From Methanobacteriota archaeon (GTDB lineage Bacteria > Bacteroidota > Bacteroidia > Flavobacteriales_D > Sanyastnellaceae): DNA of 39,633 nt. A model generated the notes under the pieces. That model was given only the letters and a program-made list of their open reading frames with translations. It did no database searches and was not told the origin of the DNA. The translations under genes were made by a program, and so were the position numbers. Below are positions 32,757 to 39,633 of the stretch, piece after piece; the stretch's first letter is position 1, and the number at the start of each line of letters is the position of its first letter. Location of the stretch: assembly GCA_002723115.1 (NCBI GenBank), contig PBNL01000022.1, positions 1 through 39,633 of the forward strand. The letters run 5' to 3'.

Positions 32757-34511
32757 TTAATGTGCGTGCTCACCCTTTTTCATTGGGGTAGTCTGAAGGA
32801 CAAAATCCTCCTCGTGTTCTGGGTTACTGTAATCGTAAGCCCAACGGTGAACTTCAGGAAGAGCTCCTGGCCAGTTTCCGTGAATGTGCTCCACTGGTGT
32901 AGTCCACTCTAGTGTATTTGACTTCCAAGGATTTTCTGATGCCTTTTGGCCTCGGAAAATATTGTAAAAGAAATTGAACAAGAATAGAACCTGAGCGATT
33001 GAACCAATGATTGCGAATACAGAAATGATTGGCTGTAGATCCGCAACACCGTCTAGGTAAGCAAATTGAGATTCATCGTAATATCTTCTTGGCGAACCAG
33101 CAAGTCCAACAAAGTGCATTGGGAAGAATACTCCGTAACCACATACAATAGTTAACCAGAAGTGAGCATACCCCAGCTTTGTGTTCATCATAGTCCCGAA
33201 CATCTTTGGGTACCAGTGATAAACACCAGCGAACATTCCGAAGATTGCTGACATTCCCATTACAATGTGAAAGTGTCCAACCACGAAGTAAGTATCATGA
33301 ACTGCAACGTCAAGAGCAGAGTCAGCAAGGATGATTCCAGTTAGTCCACCAGTAACGAATGTGCTGACAAGACCTATGCTGAACAACATTGCTGGAGTGA
33401 ATCGAATGTTTCCTTTCCAAAGTGTTGTAATGTAGTTAAACGCCTTTACAGCAGATGGGATCGCAATTAGAAGAGTTGTAAATACGAATACCGATCCAAT
33501 GAATGGGTTCATTCCAGTAATGAACATATGGTGTCCCCAAACGATAAATGAAAGGAAACCAATCGCAATAATTGAGCCTACCATCGCCTTGTATCCAAAT
33601 ATTGGCTTACGTGAATTAGTTGCGATAACCTCTGAGCTAATACCTAATGCTGGAAGAAGTACGATATATACCTCTGGGTGCCCAAGGAACCAAAAGAGGT
33701 GTTGATATAGAATCGGTGAACCACCGGTTACATCTAATGCTTCTCCACCTATGTGGATGTCGCTTAAGAAGAATGCAGTACCCATAAGTCTATCCATCAT
33801 AAGTAGTACTACCGCTGATACGAGAACAGGGAATGATAAAACACCTAGAATAGCTGTTACAAATAAAGCCCAAATCGTAAGTGGTAATCTCAACATTGTC
33901 AAACCCTTCGTACGAAGGTTTATGATTGTTACGATGTAGTTCAGACCTCCAAGAAGAGATGATACAACGAACAATGTCATTGAAAGTAACCAAAACGTCA
34001 TTCCCATTCCTGATCCAGGCATTGCTTGTGGAAGAGCACTTAACGGAGGGTAAATTGTCCATCCACCTGATGCTGCACCTCCTTCGAGGAATAGTGATAA
34101 TACCATGATGATGCTCGATACAAGGAAAAACCAGTAGCTAAGCATGTTTAGGAATCCTGATGCCATATCTCTAGCACCAATCTGAAGTGGAATAAGAAGG
34201 TTTGCGAACGTGCCTGATAGTCCACCTGTAAGTACAAAGAATACCATAATTGTACCGTGGATTGTAACCAAAGCCAAGTAAGCATTTCTATCTAGAACTC
34301 CTCCTGGAGCCCATTTCCCTAAAAACGTTTCAAGAATAGAAAAGCTTTCGCCTGGCCAGCCAAGCTGTAGCCTAAAAAAAACAGATAGCAATACAGCTAA
34401 TACTCCCATAAATATAGCAGTCATTAAGAACTGCTTTGAGATCATTTTATGATCTTGTGAGAAGATGTACTTCGAAACGAAGCTCTCTTGGTGGTGTGAA
34501 TGTCCTCCCAT
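32757..34511 (-). CDS. ctaD: Cytochrome c oxidase subunit I
   Basis: Catalytic subunit of an aa3/caa3-type haem-copper oxidase in the inner membrane, reducing oxygen to water with proton pumping. The 584 residues contain about 12 membrane segments. Visible key motifs: HGTIMVFFV (haem a ligand), GHPEVY (CuB histidine cross-linked to tyrosine, with the Glu of the D channel), IVWGHHMF (two CuB histidines) and VVGHFHIVMG (haem a3 and haem a ligands). An extended His-containing N- and C-terminus flanks the core. The gene begins two bases after ctaC and ends the operon before a terminator. Confidence 0.97.
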   Translation of the reverse strand: MGGHSHHQESFVSKYIFSQDHKMISKQFLMTAIFMGVLAVLLSVFFRLQLGWPGESFSILETFLGKWAPGGVLDRNAYLALVTIHGTIMVFFVLTGGLSGTFANLLIPLQIGARDMASGFLNMLSYWFFLVSSIIMVLSLFLEGGAASGGWTIYPPLSALPQAMPGSGMGMTFWLLSMTLFVVSSLLGGLNYIVTIINLRTKGLTMLRLPLTIWALFVTAILGVLSFPVLVSAVVLLMMDRLMGTAFFLSDIHIGGEALDVTGGSPILYQHLFWFLGHPEVYIVLLPALGISSEVIATNSRKPIFGYKAMVGSIIAIGFLSFIVWGHHMFITGMNPFIGSVFVFTTLLIAIPSAVKAFNYITTLWKGNIRFTPAMLFSIGLVSTFVTGGLTGIILADSALDVAVHDTYFVVGHFHIVMGMSAIFGMFAGVYHWYPKMFGTMMNTKLGYAHFWLTIVCGYGVFFPMHFVGLAGSPRRYYDESQFAYLDGVADLQPIISVFAIIGSIAQVLFLFNFFYNIFRGQKASENPWKSNTLEWTTPVEHIHGNWPGALPEVHRWAYDYSNPEHEEDFVLQTTPMKKGEHAH

Positions 34512-34513
34512 AA

Positions 34514-35959
34514 TTATTTCTCTTCTTCAGTTAGATACTCTTTTTGTTCAGAAAGCCAAGCCTCGTAATCCTCTGGAGTATCAATTATAATTTTGATAGC
34601 CATGTTGAAGTGTGCGGCTCCACAAACCTTATTACACAAAAGGATATAATCAAATTCAGGATCTCCAGTTTGAGCTCTCATCTCATCTGTTGTTACAGTT
34701 GGTGTAAACTTAAATCTTGTTGGGATGCCTGGAACAGCGTTCATTTGGGCTCTAAAGTGAGGCATGTAAGCTGAGTGAATTACGTCACGCGAACGGAATA
34801 CAAAATCAACTTCTTGATCAACAGGCAAATGGAACTCACCTTTAACAATTTTATCATCTTTTCCAGCATCCCAAGAACTTAGCTCATTTTCAAAGTTGAA
34901 TGGCTCAAGTTCAATTAATCTTTGCTTGTGGCGCTGAAGTCTGTAGATTTTATCTTCTTTCACCTCAATAGCTCCATCAGTAAGAATTGTAGTCTTACCT
35001 GAGTTGAGCATTTCCTCAATTTCGTGGATTCTTTGCACAATATGAGCTTTGTGTTCTGAGCTCATTTCGTGACCATGGTCATCATGGCCATGTCCATCGT
35101 TGTGGCCTTCAAAGTGGTTGTCTCCATGTTCGTCTCCATGCTCAGCGTGGTCATCGTGTCCATGTACATCATCATGATCTTCTGAGTGATCTTCGTGGTC
35201 GTGACCGTGGACATGATATGTTGGGTTTAATTGAGCTTCAAGATTTGCCTTTTCAGTAAGTAAGTGACCTCTTTCAAATTCAAGCTCTTTGCTAAGCGAT
35301 GCAATCTTTTCATCGATCTTAGCCATCGCTTCATCAACACCTTCATTTGTAACAATCCCAAGAGGGTTTGTAGAAGTAATCGTGTTGAAATCTGTTACAC
35401 CAAACTCTCCGTCATTTCCAGGGTATCTAGCAGTCCAGTCAAATTGTTTTGAGTACAACTCAACTTTAATTGCATCATCCTTTGCCTCGCCAGTCATATC
35501 TATCCAAGTTCTTAGACCGTAGATAATAATTACTGCCATCACTAAAGCTGGAATAATCGTCCAAACAAGCTCTAATCTGTTATCGTGAGGAAAGAAGTAT
35601 GCTTTTCTATTCTTATCGTAACGGTACTTGTTAGCGAAGATGAATAGAAGTGCATTAACTAAGAAGTAAACAAATAGAATTAAATAAAGGTTGAACTTCA
35701 TCAACATGTCGTACTCGACACCATGTTCAGAAGCTACTGGAGGCATACAGTATCCGTACCGCACCATTTGGAAAATCGTCGTTCCGAAAAGAAGGACCAT
35801 AAAAACGATCCAAAGAGTACCCTGAAGCTTAGTGTCTGCTTCTGAGATATCTTCTTGGCGCTTGCCACGTAGTTCTGCCGAAAGGCGATAAACCTTTGCA
35901 AGTTGTGCGACAGCAATGATGCCTACAACAATGACTAAAAGTATTAGGAGTTTCATCAT
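34514..35959 (-). CDS. ctaC: Cytochrome c oxidase subunit II with His/Asp-rich insert
   Basis: Accepts electrons from cytochrome c at the CuA centre. The 481 residues are long for the family (commonly 250-350). Hydrophobic segments lie at about 3-20, 48-70, 86-110 and 130-150. The cupredoxin domain is split: QFDWTARYPG begins it, then a helical, charged insert (about 200-350), then DVIHSAYMPHFRAQMNAVPG and the CuA site CNKVCGAAHFNM near the C-terminus. Within the insert, residues 248-298 hold 17 histidines in 51 positions plus many Asp/Glu, flanked by coiled-coil-like helices. No cytochrome c domain is fused. It lies between actF and ctaD. Confidence 0.93.
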   Translation of the reverse strand: MMKLLILLVIVVGIIAVAQLAKVYRLSAELRGKRQEDISEADTKLQGTLWIVFMVLLFGTTIFQMVRYGYCMPPVASEHGVEYDMLMKFNLYLILFVYFLVNALLFIFANKYRYDKNRKAYFFPHDNRLELVWTIIPALVMAVIIIYGLRTWIDMTGEAKDDAIKVELYSKQFDWTARYPGNDGEFGVTDFNTITSTNPLGIVTNEGVDEAMAKIDEKIASLSKELEFERGHLLTEKANLEAQLNPTYHVHGHDHEDHSEDHDDVHGHDDHAEHGDEHGDNHFEGHNDGHGHDDHGHEMSSEHKAHIVQRIHEIEEMLNSGKTTILTDGAIEVKEDKIYRLQRHKQRLIELEPFNFENELSSWDAGKDDKIVKGEFHLPVDQEVDFVFRSRDVIHSAYMPHFRAQMNAVPGIPTRFKFTPTVTTDEMRAQTGDPEFDYILLCNKVCGAAHFNMAIKIIIDTPEDYEAWLSEQKEYLTEEEK

Positions 35960-35980
35960 GAGAATTCTTCCTTAATCAGA

Positions 35981-37180
35981 TCAGTAGTGTAAATCTTTTG
36001 ACTCCTGAAGCATCGGATGATTCTTCGGGACTAGAGAAGCCTTAGATAAAGTAGTAAGTGTTCTGTTGATGAACAGTCCTAGGAAACCTAAGAATAGTCC
36101 TACTTCAAAAAAGCCAAAATCGTGGTGGTTAAACAATGTTCCTGGAATGACAAGTAAGTAAACGTCTGCAAAGTGACCTGCAAAAATCAAGAAGGCAACA
36201 GGCAGAAGGAATTTGGGGTTACGTTTCGTGTCTCTAGGTAGTAATACGTAGAATGGTACAGCAAAGTTTATAAAGAACATGGTTAAGAATGGCACTCTGT
36301 ACTCGTCAGAGAACAACCTGCTTACGTAGTAAGTAACCTCCTCTGGAATATTTGAATACCAAATAAGCATGAACTGGCTGAAGAAAAGGTAGCTCCAAAG
36401 CATTGCAATCGCAAACATCCACTTACCTAAGTCGTGCATGTGGCTTTCGTTAACGTCTTGGAAATATCCTTTTGACCTAAGCCAAAGCATACAAACATTT
36501 GTAAAGATGATCATACTTACCCACATACCTGAGAAGATGTACCAACCAAATAGAGTACTGAACCAGTGAGTATCAATAGACATTACCCAATCCCAAGCCA
36601 TAGTAGAAGAGAACACTGCAAAGAATACTATGAACATTGCACTGCGGCGGAATTGGAAGTAGTGTAAGTCAAGACTTGGCTCTGCATCCTCTTTAAGTGA
36701 CCACTTGCGGAAGAAGTGAGCAAAACCTATGAAAGTTGCTAGGTACGCAATTGTTCTACCCCAGAAAAATGTTGGGTTAAAGTATGCAGACTTTCCAGCA
36801 ATAATAGCGTCATAATTACCGTGAGTGGGATCGTAGAGAGTGGGATCCATCCAATGGTATAAGTGGTGCATATGGAATTGACCCGCAGCTATAACAATAA
36901 CCATAACGGCAGCACCATAAGGCAGGAAACCCCACATTGCCTCAAAGAAACGCTTTAAAACAACTGACCAGGCGCTTTCAGTAGCATATTGTAATGCGTA
37001 AAAGAATAACGCTGCCACTGAGATTGAAAAGTAGAAGAAACCATTTACTAACAGATTAGCCCACCATCTTTGGTGACCATGAGAATGATCTGTTAGATAA
37101 CCTCCAATAAGAGCGATCAAACCCACAACCATTAAGATTTGGGTTAGAAGCTTGGCACGTCCTTCGAATTTGAATTCCAT
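35981..37180 (-). CDS. actF: Alternative complex III subunit F
   Basis: A polytopic membrane subunit of the quinol:electron-acceptor oxidoreductase that replaces cytochrome bc1 in many Bacteroidota. The 399 residues have about ten membrane segments. The motifs GQFHMHHLYHWMD and FSSTMAWDWVMSIDTHWFSTLFGWY are characteristic of the ActF/ActC (NrfD-like) fold. It sits two bases after the actE gene and 21 bases before ctaC, which supports a physical ACIII-oxidase supercomplex as known from other Bacteroidota. Confidence 0.93.
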   Translation of the reverse strand: MEFKFEGRAKLLTQILMVVGLIALIGGYLTDHSHGHQRWWANLLVNGFFYFSISVAALFFYALQYATESAWSVVLKRFFEAMWGFLPYGAAVMVIVIAAGQFHMHHLYHWMDPTLYDPTHGNYDAIIAGKSAYFNPTFFWGRTIAYLATFIGFAHFFRKWSLKEDAEPSLDLHYFQFRRSAMFIVFFAVFSSTMAWDWVMSIDTHWFSTLFGWYIFSGMWVSMIIFTNVCMLWLRSKGYFQDVNESHMHDLGKWMFAIAMLWSYLFFSQFMLIWYSNIPEEVTYYVSRLFSDEYRVPFLTMFFINFAVPFYVLLPRDTKRNPKFLLPVAFLIFAGHFADVYLLVIPGTLFNHHDFGFFEVGLFLGFLGLFINRTLTTLSKASLVPKNHPMLQESKDLHY

Positions 37181-37182
37181 GA

Positions 37183-37827
37183 TCAGTCGTTATTTTCTGT
37201 TTCAGATGAAGCTACATCATTGCCCTGAAGCGTCTTGATGTATTCAATAATTAGCCAACGATCTTTCTGAGAAAGTTGAGAAGCGTGTGAACCCATAAGG
37301 CCTTTCCCGTATTGTAGAGTATGATACATTTTCCCTTCTGGTAAATCCTTTAATTTTCCTGAATAGGAAGGGATTCCTACAATATGTCCATTTCTTGAAA
37401 TTGCCCCGTCACCTTTTCCTTCTTCACCATGACATTGAGTACACATTTGACCGTAGAGTATAGCTCCAGCTGCAATGTTTTCCTCAGAAGAAGCAATAGG
37501 TGATACTAATTCAGCACCTGCTGCTTCATAACCTTCAGGAGTGTTTGGGTATGGGTAAGGAAGATTAAATGCCTTATCCTCTCCTGAAAAAGAGATTGTT
37601 CCTTCAACGGGTAGTCTAGCACTAGGAGTGTTTCTCTGTGAAGCTGCAAATTCCTCAGTAACGTAATACGGATCTTCTCCGTAATCTACATAAGCTTCAA
37701 TAGCAGGAGATCGGTACATATCTGGCATGTACTCAAGTCCTGGACTATCAGGGTCATTTACGCAAGAAGCAAACATCATTGTGATTGCAGCTGCTACTGG
37801 AATGATTGTGTTCTTTGGCATCCTCAT
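37183..37827 (-). CDS. actE: Alternative complex III monohaem cytochrome c lipoprotein
   Basis: A 214-residue periplasmic lipoprotein with a cysteine at residue 22 after a short hydrophobic signal. It has one haem-binding CTQCH at residues 129-133, followed by GEEGKGDGAI and a likely distal Met in GLMGSHASQLS. It passes electrons out of ACIII, probably to the CuA site of ctaC or to a soluble cytochrome. Its start overlaps the actD stop (TAATG). Confidence 0.93.
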   Translation of the reverse strand: MRMPKNTIIPVAAAITMMFASCVNDPDSPGLEYMPDMYRSPAIEAYVDYGEDPYYVTEEFAASQRNTPSARLPVEGTISFSGEDKAFNLPYPYPNTPEGYEAAGAELVSPIASSEENIAAGAILYGQMCTQCHGEEGKGDGAISRNGHIVGIPSYSGKLKDLPEGKMYHTLQYGKGLMGSHASQLSQKDRWLIIEYIKTLQGNDVASSETENND

Positions 37828-38357
37828 TACTTTACGTCTTTGATGCTTAGCTCGAGAAGAGCTGTTTTCTTAATTGCTGCCTCAAGCTTCTTTGCGTCAA
37901 GATCATTGTTTGACGTCTTGATCTCCATTACAAACTTGTCGTCTGTAGTTCTTGGATCTGGATTAGAAGCTGGCATGCCTGGAAGAGTACCATTGCGCAG
38001 GAAGTATGTTATTGCCATACCGTGTGCTCCACATAATACAGAAAATTCAAATGTTACTGGAATGAAAGCTGGAATGTTTTCAAATAGAGAGAAACTTGGC
38101 TTACCTCCAATATTCATAGGCCAATCCGAAATCATAAAGTACCACATGCCAAGTAATGCTAGTGATGTACCTGTCATTGCATACATAAATGATGCTATTG
38201 CCAAACGTGTTCTTTTAACTCCGATAATTGGATCAATTCCATGAATTGGGAATGGTGAGTAAACGTCGTTCACGTGTACACCCTTGCCAACTAATTCACG
38301 AGCAGCTTCCATAAGCTTATCGTCGTCGTCGTACATGACGTGGAATACCTTGTTCAT
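37827..38357 (-). CDS. actD: Alternative complex III subunit D (DUF3341)
   Basis: A 176-residue membrane subunit with two central hydrophobic segments (about 55-75 and 98-118). The N-terminal soluble part YDDDDKLMEAARELVGKG and the segment YSPFPIHGID are DUF3341 signatures. It contributes to the membrane core of ACIII and has no cofactor. It lies seven bases after actC and overlaps actE by one base. Confidence 0.93.
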   Translation of the reverse strand: MNKVFHVMYDDDDKLMEAARELVGKGVHVNDVYSPFPIHGIDPIIGVKRTRLAIASFMYAMTGTSLALLGMWYFMISDWPMNIGGKPSFSLFENIPAFIPVTFEFSVLCGAHGMAITYFLRNGTLPGMPASNPDPRTTDDKFVMEIKTSNNDLDAKKLEAAIKKTALLELSIKDVK

Positions 38358-38364
38358 GATGGTA

Positions 38365-39633
38365 TTATTTGTCTAGTTGATTCTTGTATGATTCACCGCT
38401 TGACTTCAGGATAGTCTTAAGCTCATTCAATGCTAGTACTGGGAAGAACCTAGTAAACATTAAGAATAGAGTTGAGAAGATACCTAGAGTACCGATGAAA
38501 ATTCCTATGTCGATTGCCGTTGGGTAGAATTCTCCCCAGCTTGATGGCAAGTAATCTCTGTGAAGTGATGTAACGATAATTACGTAACGCTCAAACCACA
38601 TACCGATGTTCACTACAATACTCAAGATGAATGTTGCAATTAGTGAACGACGTATTTTCTTAATCCAGAAAAGTTGAGGGCTAATTACGTTACATGTCAT
38701 CATCGTCCAATAGGCCAAACTATAAGGACCTGAGAAACGGTTGATGAATGCATAGCTCTCGTATTCTACTCCTGAGTACCAAGAGATGAATAGCTCAGTT
38801 AAGTAAGCCACACCTACAATAGAACCAGTAACGATAATTACAATGTTCATGTACTCAACGTGCTTCACGTGTATGTATGCCTCAAGCTTATATGCCTTTC
38901 TCATAATAAGCATAAGCGTTTGTACCATCGCGAAACCTGAGAATACTGCTCCCGATACGAAGTATGGAGGGAAGATGGTCGTGTGCCATCCAGGTATTAC
39001 AGAAGTAGCGAAGTCCATCGATACGATTGAGTGTACTGAGAATACAAGAGGTGTTGCAATTCCTGCAAGTACAAGGCTCACTTCCTCAAAACGAGTCCAA
39101 TGCTTTGCACGACCACTCCATCCAAAGCTTAGTATTGAGTAGATCTTCTTTGGCAATGGCTTAACCATTCTATCGCGAATAGTAGCGAAGTCAGGAATAA
39201 GGCCTATGTACCAGAATACTAATGAAACAGAGAAGTAAGTCGAAATTGCGAATACGTCCCAAAGAAGTGGTGAGTTAAAATTTACCCAAAGAGAACCGAA
39301 TTGGTTTGGCAATGGGAAAACCCAGTAAGCAAGCCAAATACGACCCATGTGAATCCCAGGGAAAACTGCCGCCATGATTACTGCAAAAATGGTCATCGCC
39401 TCTGCGGAACGGTTAATTGCCATCCTCCATTTTTGACGGAAAAGTAGAAGTACCGCAGAGATAAGTGTCCCTGCATGACCAATACCTACCCACCATACGA
39501 AGTTTGTAATATCCCAAGCCCAACCTACAGTCTTATTCAATCCCCAAACTCCAACTCCTGTACCGAGTAAGTAAAGTATTTGTCCAATTCCGTATAATGC
39601 GGTAATAACTGCTACGGTAAAAAAGATATACCA
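38365..39633 (-). CDS. actC: Alternative complex III subunit C (NrfD-like), N-terminus beyond window
   Basis: A quinol-binding, ten-helix membrane subunit related to NrfD/PsrC. The reverse frame is open right to the window edge. Before an internal Met-like position at 39540, 31 more codons read [15 protein letters not shown] and [10 protein letters not shown], a membrane segment expected in this family, so the gene starts outside the window. [20 protein letters not shown], the [12 protein letters not shown] segment and [19 protein letters not shown] are typical ActC motifs. actA and actB should lie just beyond the edge. Confidence 0.94.
   Translation of the reverse strand, partial: WYIFFTVAVITALYGIGQILYLLGTGVGVWGLNKTVGWAWDITNFVWWVGIGHAGTLISAVLLLFRQKWRMAINRSAEAMTIFAVIMAAVFPGIHMGRIWLAYWVFPLPNQFGSLWVNFNSPLLWDVFAISTYFSVSLVFWYIGLIPDFATIRDRMVKPLPKKIYSILSFGWSGRAKHWTRFEEVSLVLAGIATPLVFSVHSIVSMDFATSVIPGWHTTIFPPYFVSGAVFSGFAMVQTLMLIMRKAYKLEAYIHVKHVEYMNIVIIVTGSIVGVAYLTELFISWYSGVEYESYAFINRFSGPYSLAYWTMMTCNVISPQLFWIKKIRRSLIATFILSIVVNIGMWFERYVIIVTSLHRDYLPSSWGEFYPTAIDIGIFIGTLGIFSTLFLMFTRFFPVLALNELKTILKSSGESYKNQLDK

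Overview
The window reads as a chromosomal segment of a member of the Bacteroidota, most likely a marine flavobacterium-like lineage. The evidence is the type IX secretion (T9SS) translocon gene sprA, two proteins with T9SS C-terminal sorting domains, a TonB-dependent receptor with its DUF4249 partner lipoprotein, an alternative complex III (act) operon joined to aa3/caa3-type oxidase genes, promoters of the TAnnTTTG type, and start sites with A-rich leaders rather than Shine-Dalgarno sequences. Base composition is moderately AT-rich and gene density is very high: no gap exceeds about 100 bases. I see no tRNA, rRNA, CRISPR array, insertion sequence or prophage.

Layout. 1-584: 5' part of atpD, divergent from a cofactor operon (673-3247, +) of ribF, a small leucine-rich-repeat protein, a stand-alone NadR-type kinase and pnuC. 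3249-15517 (-): a long co-oriented block read as T9SS-sorted protein, maeB, ruvA, sprA, gcvH and then tonB with its own promoter. 15588-20940 (+): an envelope block of thioredoxin-fold proteins (TlpA-like, thioredoxin+T9SS, Omp28-like lipoprotein) interleaved with beta-barrel proteins. 20912-24347: an LEA2 lipoprotein and M20 dipeptidase (-), divergent from a proline dehydrogenase followed by a small membrane-protein gene broken by an in-frame stop. 24344-27986 (-): a DUF4258-like protein, TonB-dependent receptor and DUF4249 lipoprotein. 28020-30414 (+): an ABC ATPase, FtsX-type permease and DUF3299-like protein that resemble the Vibrio zrgBCD zinc-associated genes. 30506-30700: a small helical protein. 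30714-32683 (-): ruvB and queG. 32757-39633 (-): actC (partial), actD, actE, actF, ctaC, ctaD, the quinol-to-oxygen branch of the respiratory chain.

How the parts fit. The act/cta operon and atpD belong to aerobic energy conservation. SprA, the sorting-domain proteins, TonB, the TonB-dependent receptor and the thioredoxin-fold proteins all serve the cell envelope and surface. Peptide and proline breakdown (M20 dipeptidase, proline dehydrogenase) share one divergent promoter region.

The most notable observations are: (i) a recurring start module, a -7 box TAnnTTNG followed by 4-5 bases and then the start codon, at seven transcription-unit heads, which predicts leaderless mRNAs; (ii) a sharp synonymous-codon switch inside the thioredoxin/T9SS gene; (iii) three CXXC thioredoxin-fold proteins predicted for three different extracytoplasmic locations, next to sprA; (iv) a 51-residue insert in cytochrome oxidase subunit II with 17 histidines; (v) a zrgBCD-like ABC module with a CFFCG motif; and (vi) an in-frame stop in an otherwise intact gene. 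All function calls are from reading motifs by eye; no database search was run.
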